Positions 44,025 through 55,512 are shown, counted from the stretch's first letter. The stretch is 64,000 bases of DNA from Alectoria sarmentosa (GCA_009733775.1 WOGZ01000076.1:62001-126000); one strand, 5' to 3'. The notes: generated from the sequence alone by a model not told the origin. A program made the numbers and translations.

Positions 44025-44429
44025 ACCGTGTGCTGTAGACGGAAAAATGAGAAAAAATGAAGACCGCAACAAAGTCCGGGCTTGAAGGGTTTGCTGCTGC
44101 TGCTTGCGGTAGTGAAGGAGGCAATTCGCCTTGTCAGGTTGTCTAACAGCGATTCACTTGATTCGCAGAGTGTCTGAATAGCGTCTCAAGTGTCTATTGG
44201 GTAACGTTGAAGCCATTGGGGCAAAGCTGAACAATAATCAAGAGCTAAGCCACCCCATTGTTGATGTTCAGTTGGCTCAGCCTTGTCAGGGAATTGGCAT
44301 GCACGGCCCCTCGGGCGGGTTTACTCTGTCGTGCTACCGGATATCCCAATTCTCACGAGTCCAATTGCGACTCTGAATCAGTGAAGGCTCATATGTTGAA
44401 GTAGCTTCTCTTTCAAGAGATTTGAGACA
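44025..44429. promoter_or_regulatory. Divergent promoter, Sel1 gene and DUF7730-like gene
   Basis: A 405-bp region between divergent starts. A TTGTCAGG motif recurs (about 44131 and 44285). No frame. Confidence 0.5.
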
Positions 44430-45351
44430 ATGGCTGATCCCCCGTAAGACACTCCGTTTCCTTTGGCAGAGCTACATGTTTTGACCAACAACGTGTAGGG
44501 CGCAGCGTTCGAGTGCCAACTTCATCGACCATCCCTCGGAGATCCGTAATCGTATTTACAACCATTTCCTCATCAACGAGGACACGTACACGGAGGGCAG
44601 GGATTCAAAGCTCATTCGTGATGACATTGGTGGCATCCTCATCCAGGAACTTTACCCCGGATTCTACAAGGGTTCTAGACGAAGGTCCTACTTGACAACA
44701 GATTGGGATCCGCTCCACCATAACGAACGGAAAACCACTTACACTTTGGACTCCAAACTTCATCTCCAGCTTTTCTACGTATGTTGTCAGATCTATAAAG
44801 AGGCCTCGTACATTCATTATGCACAGAATCGCTTCTACATGGATATAATGGATACATCGGTTGCATTCCTGGAAGATCGTTCAGTTCATATTCGAGATCT
44901 CATTAAGGTGATATCTATCCCCGTGCCATACGAAGTCCAAAGAAGACAGGCATGGGAAGGACATGCCAAGATGTTGTAATATCAAGGGACCAACCTTCCA
45001 AAGAGCATGTGCAGATCTGGCTGCCCGCCCAGAGCTCAAGGCGAATCTCAAGCAATTTGACATCCGAATGTGGGACTACCATGGAGAGGAGGATTATAAC
45101 GCGGTAGGCAATCTCGACATGGGTACGTACGGATATCCACACTGCGCAGGACAACTCGCCTCGATGGCGGACCCCAGAATTATGACTATATCTTTGTTTT
45201 GATTGGCACCATTCGGCCATGGCTGGGCCTGAACGACAGTCCGTCTTTGACCCGCTGCCAGATCGTATTCGCCGAAAGCTTCAACAGATTGAGGACAAGT
45301 CGGGATGAAGATGACAACGACAATGATGACCAAGACGACGGGTCTGATTAG
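44430..45351 (+). pseudogene. DUF7730-like gene, interrupted by frame changes
   Basis: Exon 1 (44430..44443) splices through a 55-nt GTAAGA...GTGTAG intron to 44499. This gives MADPPAQRSSANFIDHPSEIRNRIY and LQLFYVCCQIYKEASYIHYAQNRFYMD, the arrangement seen in fungal DUF7730/F-box-like short proteins. The frame stops at 44977-44979 after 164 residues. Coding character continues at once in another frame (FQRACADLAARPELKANLKQ, about 45000-45090). It then shifts again to NYDYIFVLIGTIRPWLGL with an acidic tail, ending at 45349-45351. No GT-AG intron of reasonable size joins these parts in frame. Two indels, or sequencing errors, are the simplest explanation. If real, the gene is either a truncated 164-aa protein or a pseudogene. 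Confidence 0.6.
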
Positions 45352-46068
45352 AACCTTGCCGATTCAGAAGGCTTCGAAGAGGGCATGATGCTCGTTATTC
45401 TCGGTGAGGGCCCGTATCTCACGTTCTAATTCCGGCCTCAATACGAGCAGCAGTTATGCTGTTAAAGAATAGAGCTAGTTTGAGGCGCTGGTTTCTTGAC
45501 AACTGTATCCCATCGTGGGTTTCATATCAGGCGAGTCGGCTGTTGATGACCGAGGCAATTCAAACAGGATCTTAGCGGACTGGAAATATCTCTACCTTTG
45601 TTGGAACTTGCATCGTTTTGGAGAATTCCAATCGCAACAATTGACACTTTTTCTGGGCAGCTCTATCACAAACAGCTTCACCTATTGTATGTTCTACGCA
45701 TTCCCTACTCCTCTTCCATTGAATGATACGTCTTCAAGGGGAAGCTGCCCATCAACGAACGTGGTTTGGCATAAAGCCAGGGTGAATGGCCGCATTCAGG
45801 CTGTCAATCTTAGTTTCTCATAATACACACAGCTTTTTACCACGATTGATGATTGGCAGGAGTATTACGGACAACTGAATCAGCTCTCTTGCCATTGCCT
45901 CCGTGGTCTAAGTTCTCAATAGCAGGTTTAATCGATCTGGGGATAGTGCTGCATGACTTTTGCCGCTACAGATGTCAATAGTATACCGCACAATATGGCC
46001 GCGATACTTGCATGAAAACTTTCTTCGACGGTGTATTGAGTTTAGCGGATTCTTTGTTTTAATGTTGT
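45352..46068. other. Convergent 3' region without a gene
   Basis: About 700 bases between the broken DUF7730-like gene and the NOC4 stop. A 102-codon plus-strand frame (45515..45823) has no recognised feature. Confidence 0.5.
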
Positions 46069-47795
46069 TTAATTAAATTTCCAATGCTTTACAAGCCAGC
46101 TATCCGCGTTGCCTGATTCTGCGTCATATTTCATGAATATCTTCTTGGGTATTTCATATTCAGTTTCCGGAGGCTTCTTAACGTCTTTCGAGAGCCCCGC
46201 TTCAAGCATCTATGATTTGTTAGCAAAGTCATGAACGGCGTACTCGACGAGGACGCTTACGGTCCCATAGGAATGGTCCAAGAAGTCCTCCAGATTGTAT
46301 GTTTGCTTTGTGAATTGCTCCGAGATGATCTTTGCAATAGTAGCAACGCTCGGATGGTAATGTGACTGAAGCATCTGTATCTCCCATAGACTGCTCTCAA
46401 GTGCATCTGTCTCCATAGGATCTGATTCGTCCTGTCGAAATGGGTCTCCCCATGTTTCTTTATCGTGATCAGTCTCGCCATTTTTGTGAATCATAAAGGT
46501 ACAACTAGGATGACTCTTCAGAAGGTTATATATCCAAGGTACTGTGGCAACAATCCCTGACGGCGGTGCGAACAGGGTTAATCGAGCCAGCCGCTTAATA
46601 AAGCTGGCTACTAATGCTGCTGGCAGATGCGTCGAGGCTAAAAGGGTATCGAGAAGTCTGAAGATGCCTGAGCGGTGCTTCGAGTGGAGGATGTTGGAAT
46701 CAAGTAGAGAGTAGAGCTTATGATAAAATTGAGAATAATCCAAGTTCTTGCGCTGGATCAAGTAGAAAAGACCAGCGAGCGCGAGCAGCGAAGTAGACCC
46801 GCCAAAGTTGAACGAGTCCGTCAAAAAGTCCATGAGTAATTCTACTTTGAGAAACCATGGTGCTATTCGATGTGACAAGAGGTCTAGGATAGTTTTGCGC
46901 TGGCTTTTGCTAAGATCTTGACGCAGTAGTGCCATCCATGCCTTCTGAGCCTGCTTTTTGAGCACAGTCGATGAGTAAAGATCGTGCTTTGCTTCAATGG
47001 GAGGCTCAACGTAAAAATCTTCAATCCCTTCTTGCTGTTCTGGAATCGATTTTATGGCGGCCAAGATTGTGAGCGTGTTTTGCACAAGAGCTTCTGGATG
47101 TCTTTTGGAGGCCAGGCCACTAGAGCGGATCAGCAAATATCCGGACAGTGTGGGCTTGGTACATACGCCAAACAAGCAAAAGTGTAGTATCGGACGTCGT
47201 AGTATTTTTCAACATACTTCTCCACAAATTCGGCCCTAGTTTCTTCGGCAACTTGCTCCCCGATCAGCGTCTGGACAATTTGTATGAAATCATCCCTCTG
47301 CCAGACAGCATCTTCAGACCGATTCAAATGTGACGCCTTCTCCTTGAATAATCGCATGACGATAGTCAGTGCGGTGCACTGTTTGCGAATGTTTTCGTTC
47401 CCAAGAATCCGCAACAATCCTTGCTCGTAGTCATGCATCCTCTCTCTCAGCCATTGCGCTATTGTAGCTTCATTGCCAGATTTTTCTCGGGACTTGCTCA
47501 GATTTCCTCCAGCCATCAATCTACAAAACACTCGACAGAGTGCCACCGCAGCGATTGTGTCCTCGTCTTCCGCCCCATCATATTTATGCAAGTATTCCAA
47601 TAGCGTATGTATGCTGTTGTAATTGGTCCGTGATTCAAGTATCTTTTCCTCAAGCTGGAGAGTGTGATCTTGGAAATCGACACCCTGGGGCGGGTCAACT
47701 GCCACCGTCCGGCTTTTCTTCGATGCATGAGACACTCCATCCTTCCGCTTTCTCTTCTTTTCGGGCTCAAGCCCGCTTATGGTAGCCCTGGCCAT
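46069..47795 (-). CDS. NOC4: Nucleolar complex protein 4 (Noc4)
   Basis: Three exons: 47167..47795, 46261..47119 and 46069..46209, giving 542 aa. Noc4 forms a complex with Nop14 and takes part in 40S ribosomal subunit assembly and export. The N terminus has a basic nucleolar-type stretch (EKKRKRKDG) and helical repeats. Exon 2 carries the CBF/Mak21-family core: LLALAGLFYLIQRKNLDYSQFY, LHSKHRSGIFRLLDTLLAS, LPAALVASFIKRLARL, GIVATVPWIYNLLKSHPSC, then SSLWEIQMLQSHYHPSVATIA and FLDHSYGT. Exon 3 restores the C terminus to LVKHWKFN. Introns are 47 and 51 nt with GCTGATC and GCTAAC branch points. Its start codon is 188 bp from the divergent ATP4 start. Confidence 0.94.
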
Positions 47796-47983
47796 TTGAG
47801 TGTTGGAATTTGTCCTGTGGATGCCCGAATATAGAGAAGCCAGAGGTTGCTCGGCTCGTGGCTTAGACTTGCGAATTTGATAATGCCAAGACCACTAGTC
47901 TTAATTGGACTATTCGAGAAAGCTCGCTTTTCAACCTCCCAGAGACATCTCACATCAGGCCCTTGAACGACCACCCAACCGCA
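47796..47983. promoter_or_regulatory. Compact bidirectional promoter NOC4/ATP4
   Basis: Only 188 bp separate the divergent start codons of a ribosome-assembly gene and an ATP-synthase gene. Both leaders and core promoters must fit here. Confidence 0.7.
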
Positions 47984-48895
47984 ATGGCATCTCGATTGGC
48001 AAGAAGTGCAGTCAGTAAGTACTATATTTTGGATACAAGCCATTCCTCTGGCATTGAGCATTGTGCTAAACTATAGTAGGCGCTGCCCGACTCCGACCAG
48101 CTCTTCCCATCCGCGTCCTCCCTCCGTTCTCCACCAGTCTGACCTCAAGGCGAAATGCATCCAGCGCCCCCACAGAAGAGCCATCGAAGAAGGCACAATC
48201 GATCATTGATGCTCTGCCCGGCTCCTCTTTGATCTCCAAAACGGCCATCTTGTCCGTTGGGGCTTCACTCTCGGCCTTCGCGATAAGCAATGAATTCTAT
48301 GTTGTCAACGAAGAATCTATTGTTATGCTTGCGACACTAAGCGTGTTCTGGGCCGTGTTCCACTATGGGGGACCGATGTACAAGGATTGGGCCGAAGGTC
48401 AAGTGAATAAGATCAAGGGCATCTTGAATGCTGCAAGGGAAGATCATACGAGTGCAGTGAGGGCGAGGATCAATAACGTCAAAGAACTGGGAAGTGTGAT
48501 TGATGTTACAAAACAGCTGTTTGAGGTCTCGAAGGTAAAATCCAGCTTGGGACGAATCTGTAATTGGGGATCGTGGCTAAAAAGTATTAGGAGACGGCCA
48601 AGCTTGAAGCTCAGGCTTTCGAGCTCGAGCAGAAGACCGCTTTGGCTGCTGAAGCGAAGTCGGTGCTAGATTCGTGGGTGAGATACGAAGGCCAGGTCAA
48701 GCAACGGCAGCAGAAGGAGCTCGCGGAGAGCATTATTAGCAAGATCACAAAGGAGCTGGAGAACCCGAAGACTTTGCAACAGATCCTTCAGCAAAGTGTT
48801 GTGGATGTTGAGAGTACGTGACTGGGACGCCTTGTGTTGCGATTGCTGCAATGCTAATGAACCATGCAGAGATAGTATCGTCCAAGGCACAATGA
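47984..48895 (+). CDS. ATP4: Mitochondrial ATP synthase subunit b (Atp4)
   Basis: Four exons: 47984..48014, 48077..48534, 48591..48813 and 48870..48895, giving 245 aa. Subunit b is the peripheral stalk of F1Fo ATP synthase in the inner mitochondrial membrane. The N terminus is a mitochondrial presequence (MASRLARSAV ... RLRPALPIR). Two hydrophobic segments follow (TAILSVGASLSAFAIS and SIVMLATLSVFWAVFHYGG). A long charged coiled coil comes next (DWAEGQVNKIKGILNAAREDH to LEAQAFELEQKTALAAEAKS), ending VSSKAQ in a 26-nt last exon. The first acceptor is a tandem TAGTAG (48074-48079), so the spliced product may contain or lack one residue. Length matches fungal Atp4. Confidence 0.95.
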
Positions 48896-49429
48896 AAGAC
48901 TCTTCGAATTGCTATGTGTATCTTGTTTCTGTGTCAACTAAATAGATACCAGGTTTCCTAAAACGTGAGCTTCGTGCTTTGGAACATTTGTGATTTATGT
49001 TCAAAGATATAAGGCACCTTCCATCACTGATCTCCGATTCCCACCCGAATGCTCACTCGAGGCACAGAAGCGCCATGATCCATTCTCAATGCCTTTGGAC
49101 TGATAGTAAACTGGAACCGTAGTCTGATCCGTCTAGGAGGTGGTAGAAGAGTGTTCCTACTCCTTAAGCATTTAGATGGCCCCTCAAATACTCCCGCTAC
49201 AACCCAAACATACCTCATCAAAACTTGAATTACAGTGGTATCAATCTTTGAGATAGTAATCTGCCAAATGATGGTGATGCAGCCGAGAGCGAAGTATCGA
49301 ATTTCAGCCCTGTCACACTGCCGAGGACACTGAGATCAAATTCACAACCACGAAACACACATTGGCAATTAGCAGAGCACCAACAAAGGTCGGGGTCAAG
49401 ATCCAGAATCAAGGTATCTGAAACCAACA
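48896..49429. other. Intergenic, promoter of CSN4
   Basis: About 530 bases between two plus-strand genes. No gene or clear repeat is visible. Confidence 0.55.
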
Positions 49430-50683
49430 ATGGAATCTCCAGATATTAGCAAAGCCCTTGCAAAGCTCGAGGACCCGTCAACCTCTCAGTCAGACAAACC
49501 GTCCGGCTACAATGATATCCTACGCCAGATCAACTCTGACTCAGATCCCTCCCAAGTGCCATCGAGTCTTACGGCGTTCATCAACTCGATCCTGAAGGAT
49601 TCTTTGGGCGTTGTAGCAACGAGACCGTTATTAGCATCCGCTGTTGAGGCTATCAGCTCAATCAAGAGTACAGAGTCCAAGATTGAGGTCGGGACCCATG
49701 CTTTACAGACTTTGGAGTCAAGGGTTGTGTCATTTGAGGAGCAAGATGCTATGATACGGGAGATCATGGCGGATGCCTACCAAGAGCAGGAAGACTTCAT
49801 TGATGCCGCGAAGATGCTACAAGGGATACAACTGGAATCATCACAACGCAAAATCTCGGACGGTGCAAAAGTCAAGACCTGGATGCGGATCTGCCGGCTT
49901 TACATCGAAGAGGACGACACTACGAGCGCTGAAAGCTACCTGAACCGGGCAAAGAATCTACTCTACAAAGTGGAGGACCCAGAGCTGAACCTCATGTTCC
50001 ATCTCTCTCAGGCTCGAATCCTTGATGCTCGGCGAAGATTTATTGACGCTAGCTCAGCATATCACAGCGTCAGCTTCAACGTGACACTCGCAGAAGAAGA
50101 ACGCGTGCACGCTCTTTCTGCAGCCATAAAATGTGCTGTTTTAGCACCCGCAGGCCCACAGCGATCACGTAATCTAGCAAAGCTGTACAAAGATGAGAGA
50201 GCACCTCAAGTCGCGGAATTTGGCATTTTGGAGAAGATGTTCTTGGATCGTCTACTCTCGGTAGAGGAAGTCGATAAATTTGCAGACAGTCTTGCTCCTC
50301 ATCAGCTTGCAAGAACGAGTGATGGGTCTACGGTCCTTCGAAAGGCTGTTATAGAACACAATCTTCTGAGCACTTCGAGACTGTACAACAATATCGGGAT
50401 CAACGAACTGGGCTTGTTGCTGGATCTTGACGCTGAGCGAAGTGAAGAATATGCGGCTGGCATGATGGAACAGGGACGCTTGACAGGCAGGATAGATCAG
50501 ATTGATGGCATGATCTTCTTCGATGGCGGTGAAGGTAGTGGAGAGAGGACCAATGGTGGGCAGACTGGTAATCTGGTCGGTCGTGACCTTAGGAAATGGG
50601 ACTCCAAGGTCCAGGGTGTGGCAGAAGAGGTTGAGCGCGTTGCTTCAACGTTACAAGCTCTATATCCCGTTCGTTCGCTGTGA
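49430..50683 (+). CDS. CSN4: COP9 signalosome subunit 4
   Basis: An intronless frame of 417 residues from the ATG at 49430-49432. CSN4 (CsnD in Aspergillus) is a PCI-domain scaffold subunit of the COP9 signalosome, which removes Nedd8 from cullins and links development to ubiquitin ligases. The N-terminal two thirds are helical TPR-like repeats (AYQEQEDFIDAAKMLQGIQL, MRICRLYIEEDDTTSAESYLNRA, FHLSQARILDARRRFIDASSAY). The PCI part includes VLRKAVIEHNLLSTSRLYNNI. The typical ending is present (AAGMMEQGRLTGRIDQIDGMIFF). The C-terminal extension GGEGSGERTNGGQTG is low complexity, followed by a final helix. The window also holds F-box and HECT_2 ubiquitin-system genes, though not as a cluster. Confidence 0.93.
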   Translation: MESPDISKALAKLEDPSTSQSDKPSGYNDILRQINSDSDPSQVPSSLTAFINSILKDSLGVVATRPLLASAVEAISSIKSTESKIEVGTHALQTLESRVVSFEEQDAMIREIMADAYQEQEDFIDAAKMLQGIQLESSQRKISDGAKVKTWMRICRLYIEEDDTTSAESYLNRAKNLLYKVEDPELNLMFHLSQARILDARRRFIDASSAYHSVSFNVTLAEEERVHALSAAIKCAVLAPAGPQRSRNLAKLYKDERAPQVAEFGILEKMFLDRLLSVEEVDKFADSLAPHQLARTSDGSTVLRKAVIEHNLLSTSRLYNNIGINELGLLLDLDAERSEEYAAGMMEQGRLTGRIDQIDGMIFFDGGEGSGERTNGGQTGNLVGRDLRKWDSKVQGVAEEVERVASTLQALYPVRSL

Positions 50684-51517
50684 ATTTCTTTGGACTCGGG
50701 CTGACAAAATGACAGGACTTCGCGACTGCAAACATGGTCCACTAGCACCAGCGAGGATAGTTTGGCGTTGCATTGCGAAACGGCACAAAAAAATGGACAA
50801 GTAAAGCGGTGGCAAGCACTCCCAGCCACAACTTGTTCAATCCGAAGTCTGATGATGTTTCTAGAGTCCGCGACCGTGGTGCAGTAAACTTACCTGCTTC
50901 ATGCTAGAGCCGTCTGCAGCTAAAGCTGGGTGTTGGTAGCGTCTGTAGCCCGAATAATTTTCCTTGCCGTTCGTTTCTTCATATCATGAGAGCAGAAGGG
51001 TCCCTCTGTTGTACCTCCACCCACAGCAACAACTACTTTCAACGCGCTTGTCTGTCCGGACTATAACCTGTTTTTTCGCCCTCGTTACATTTCCCAGAAG
51101 TTGGCTCTGCCCACGTCTTCAGATGCTGAAACGAAGAGCATTTTGGGGCAAGCGCTTCACCGGCAGCATGACCACCGTCACTTCCTCGGCGAAGCTACCA
51201 ATCAGTTTCTCATGCGGGAAAATGATAATCCAGTAATCCTCCTGAATAAAGAAAAGTACCAAATATTTATGGAAAAAGGCATAAAGATGACAATTTACTC
51301 GTAGGGTGCGATGGAGGCGAAAGAGGTCGAACAGAAGGTTTGGGAGATGGTTGATCGCGAAAGAGCTGGAATTGTGATGTTGAATTTTTGAAATGAAATA
51401 AAGCTTCGACTTTCTTGAACTTTGGGACAATCAACTCCTCTCGTTCACCATGCCGAAGCCGTCCCTTCGTCGCTTTGGGGGGGTGCATGAATCCTTGGTC
51501 TCTGGCTGTGGGCCTCA
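50684..51517. other. Convergent 3' region
   Basis: About 830 bases between the CSN4 stop and the stop of the FAD oxidase gene. Short frames only; nothing supported. Confidence 0.55.
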
Positions 51518-53037
51518 TCAATCTTCAAGGTCTCTTAGCTCCCTCTCAGGGAGCAGAATGTTTTTCGGGTAGCCCTCGAAACTCCGATCCCACTCCCACC
51601 TTCGAGTCATCTCTTCACTCAATTCACCCTTGAGCATCTCCACTACATACTGGCCTATGATTGGAAGGAATTTCCAGCCCTTTGAATTGATAAGCAATAC
51701 TCGGGACAACTGATCTGGATTGTCAGACTTACATGGAAAGAACCTGGAAAAAGCACGTCAACAGGCGCTCATCAGAAGAGGGAGGAAACTGACTTACCGG
51801 CTGTGGCTATGTACAGATTCTGACAGTGAGGGTGCGGACAGATGTACCAATTGTTATCCTGAGTGATTCCATCCCTGTATCGTTTTGAGAAAGGTGGTGG
51901 TTTGCTCATCCTTGTGAACGGACGCGTACCAGCAAAATCTGTAGACATCGGGCCTAAGTCCTTTGACCTTCGTGCCATATACGCCGTTCAAGACCGTATC
52001 AACCTCTCTACGAATGCCGCTGGGCATATTCTCTGGTGATGTCCACAGGCTTCTTTCGGTGCTGGTGAGCGGGACCGATAATGATTGATCAGAAGCTGGG
52101 TGATAGACAGTGTTCCGAAAAGGAACATCTCGTATAAATTTGAGCTGCCGTTGCGGCGTGGGCGGCATTGCTTCGCCTGCAATATGCATACGCAATCAGT
52201 TGGTACCTCCCGATGTCATAATTCGGAGGATGCCATACCCTGGACTTTTCCCGCATCAAGGACGAAGGCCGGCGCGTCTTGAAAAGTCTCTGCTTGCTCT
52301 GGGGTGAGACTAACAGCCGCTTCGCAGACAGCGCAAGCTGTAATTCTATCTCCGACCTGGAGTTCCGGCTGAGTAGGAGCACTATCTGCAAGTAATTTGG
52401 CAGTGTATGCGCCTGTAGACAAAACTACTTTTGAGGCGGTAAAAGTTCTGCCATCTTCCGTCTGGATGCCAGTGCAACACCCATCCTTTAGTGTAAGCTT
52501 TGCCACAGGAGCCGACACATAGTGAACACCGTTGTCAACGGCAGCTTCAATGGTGGCTTTCAGCGCTCTTGCGGCCTCAGCCCAGCCTGACGAAGGGTTC
52601 CAGAGGACATCGTCCACATCGGTGAAGTCCCCGTCGGTATACAACCCTCCAAATCGAGTCTTCATCTCCTTTGGGCTAAATAATTCAGCTTTGACATCAA
52701 CCCCAAGTTCCTTGTAATTATCAAAAATCTTCTGGACTCTGCCGAATCGTTCATCTGTCGCCTTGGCAAGACCAGATTGGTGATACCACTGCATATACAA
52801 AGGGTCTTCCCTCCATCGTTCCAGAGCTTGCAGGCCAAGCTTGCAGTAGAAAATATCACCATAGTCTGACCTGACGATCTTGTTGATATCATGCGAGGCG
52901 GCTATCGGACAAGGAAAGGGAGCTCTGTCTATCAGAATGACCGTTGGTGCGAGCTTTTCCCTGGACAGAGCTAACGCAGTACTCGCTCCAAAGACACCTG
53001 CACCAATTATGATATAGGAAGAGGCCAATGGAGGCAT
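51518..53037 (-). CDS. FAD-dependent amine oxidase (amadoriase/sarcosine oxidase-like)
   Basis: Five exons: 52239..53037, 51930..52176, 51798..51874, 51733..51743 and 51518..51679, giving 431 aa. The Rossmann FAD site is at the N terminus (YIIIGAGVFGASTALALS) with an acidic residue ending strand 2 (VILIDRAPFP). ASHDINKIVRSDYGD is the family's conserved second block. Downstream are DVDDVLWNPSSGWAEAARAL and VVLSTGAYTAKLL. The Cys in RFCWDGIT sits where this family binds FAD covalently. After splicing the C terminus reads IATAGGSFHGWKFLPIIGQYV, which needs an 11-nt micro-exon (GSFH). Relatives oxidise fructosyl amino acids, sarcosine, pipecolate or saccharopine; the substrate is not decidable here. 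No peroxisomal SKL-type end is present (LRDLED). It is the last intact gene before the AT block. Confidence 0.92.
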
Positions 53038-53390
53038 TTCGGTAGATGGGCGTAGATCTGGAGCTCACTTAGAATACGAGGACAAGTATCATGAGACTGG
53101 GCTTGAGAACCATCAACTTTTGGTCCAGCGGAAATCGACGTCATTCTGCATTACCTTCCGAAAGAAAGATACGTAGTACGAAATCTGCTTTTCCACTAAT
53201 AAGACATGTGAACTTGATCTCACGTTGAGCATATGTTTCTCAATCCTTGGGTCTTCACTCCTAAACCTTCTTGTCTTGGAGATGCATACAACTGCCACGG
53301 AGAAATATGTGCTGGGGGCGCGAAACTACCCAATAATGGAAAGCTTGCCAAGCCTTACGGGAAAGATTAATGCAATGATATATGTTTACA
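53038..53390. other. Upstream region of the FAD oxidase gene
   Basis: The promoter of the oxidase lies here. Base composition is still normal up to about 53390, then falls abruptly into the AT block. Confidence 0.6.
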
Positions 53391-54889
53391 GTATTGTCAT
53401 TTGTTTAATTTTTCGTTTGAGAACCTTTATCTTTCGAATTCAAATCATCATCATCGCTTATATCTTTCGAATTAAAATAGTAATAATATTTTAAAAAATC
53501 TTCGCAACGCTTATTAATTATAAAATAAAATATTTTTTTAACAATTTTTAAATTATTACATTATATTATCGTAAATTATAAAAATTACGTATATATATTT
53601 ATATTATAAATAAATCGAAGTTAAAAAACGTATTAATTTTATTAAATTATATAATAATAAATCTTATTTAAAGTTTTTAATAAATTTAAATAAAAATCGC
53701 TTTTTTTTCGCAAATTTATACGACGTATTAAATATTTATATATAATTCGTAAATTTTATTTCATTTATTACGAATACGAATCTTTTTAATTGAATTAAAA
53801 AAAAATAAAACATTTTTTATTTTACTTTTTTTCTAAATTAAGTTTTAAAGTATTTTAAATTTTAACTTTTTATATAAAACTTTATATAAAACTTTATATT
53901 AAATTTTTCGAAAAGAAATTTCTATTATAATAAAATAAAATAAAATAAAATATATTAATTATATATATATTTTTATTAAAAAAAGCTATTAAAAGATTTA
54001 TTATAAATATAAATATTAAGCTTTTTTATTTATAACACTTTATTTTAAATATATATAAAAAAACGTAATATAAAATAAGTATTTATTATAAATTTATTTT
54101 TATTTTTTTAATATACGATTTAATTAAATTTAGCGTTTTAATATACTTATATAAATAATTTTATAATATTTTTTTTATAATTATTATTTCGTTTATATCG
54201 AAATATAAACATTTAATATTATTTTAATATTTTAATAACGAAAATCGAAATTATTATCTCGCATTAAAGGAATCGAAAATAAAATAATATAAGATTATTA
54301 AAATCTTTAATCGTGTTTTAGAAAAAAGTATAAAAAATTGCAAATTAATTTTAAATTTGTAAAGCAATTTAATTAAATTAATAACGTTAATAATAAAAAG
54401 TCTTTAAAAGCGCTCGTAATATAATTGTATTTATAAATATAATTACGAAATTACGCGTTATTTATTTTATTATATTCGATTATTTTAATATTAAATTATA
54501 ACGCGTTTTACTTTAAACGTAGAAAAATTAAAGTTAAAAGTTTTTGAAATATAATTCTTTAAAAGCTTTTTTCGTAAATTCGAAAATATAATAAACGTAA
54601 TATAAAATAAAGAGAAATAAATAAAAATAAAAAAGTTTTTAAAGTTTTTAATTAAAATCTTTATTTAATTAAAATCTTTAATACATTATTTATTCGAGTA
54701 ATAATTTCTTAATGCGATTTTTAACATTTTTTTATATAACTTTTAAATATAAAAGTAAAAGACTGCTAAAATTTATACGTAATCTTTTATTATATATATA
54801 ATCTTTTATAATTAAATAAAAATAAATTAATAAAGCAAGTACATTTTTAAGTATTAATAATTTATTATATAATATAATTTAAAATTAAG

Positions 54890-55307
54890 GTTAACAATAA
54901 TTAAAAAAACGTTATTTAATTAACACATTATTTTTACGAAACATTAATAAATAAATAAACGATTAAATAACATTTTTGTATAATTCTTTAAATATAAAAA
55001 AAAAATCTTTATCATATAAAAAATTATTAAACACATTAAATATATTAAATAATAAATGTTTACATTTTTCTTTAATATAATACTCTTTAATATTACTTTT
55101 ATCGAAATATTTTAAAAACATTTTATTTTCTTTTAAAAAAAAAATTTATTGAAAAATTTTTCAATTTTTATATATTTTTTAATTATATATAAAATGTTTC
55201 AAAATCGTGTAAAATAATTTAATTTAATAATAAACTTTTTAATTTAAATAAATAATTATAATGTTATTTTATTATTAATTATTTTTGAAAAAAAAGTTGT
55301 AAATATT
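54890..55307 (+). mobile_element. Older retrotransposon copy, left fragment
   Basis: Plus-strand sequence here matches the minus strand of the intact element near 61740-61330. Both read AACGTTATTTAATTAACACA and then a similar series of A/T blocks, including AACGATTAAATA. It is therefore a second copy in opposite orientation, cut at 55307 by insertion of the younger element. Its own 5' LTR was not found by eye upstream of 54890. Confidence 0.7.
55303..55307. repeat. Target-site duplication (left)
   Basis: ATATT directly before the left LTR, identical to 62404-62408 directly after the right LTR. Confidence 0.85.
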
Positions 55308-55512
55308 TGTTAAAATTAATATAAAGTTATATTATATAAATGTATTAAATAAGACAATTAAGTGAGAAGAAAATATATATATAAAAAAAAAGGCATTTAT
55401 ATGAAAATAAATGCCTTTATCAAGCCACGTTAAATCTAATCGAATAATGTTAAAAAAATGTGATATTAAAGAAAAGTTAGTTTTATTAAAAATGTAGAAT
55501 ACGTTTATAACA
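55308..55512 (-). repeat. 3' LTR of the retrotransposon (205 bp)
   Basis: On the plus strand it starts TGTTAAAATTAATATAAAG and ends CGTTTATAACA. It contains a 9-bp stem (55392-55400 with 55407-55415), also present in the other LTR. Because the element runs on the minus strand, this is its 3' LTR. Confidence 0.9.

Noticed and set aside
53225..53494. 89-codon frame running into the AT block
   Set aside because: Its second half is Ile/Phe/Arg from AT-rich DNA, with no start context or domain.
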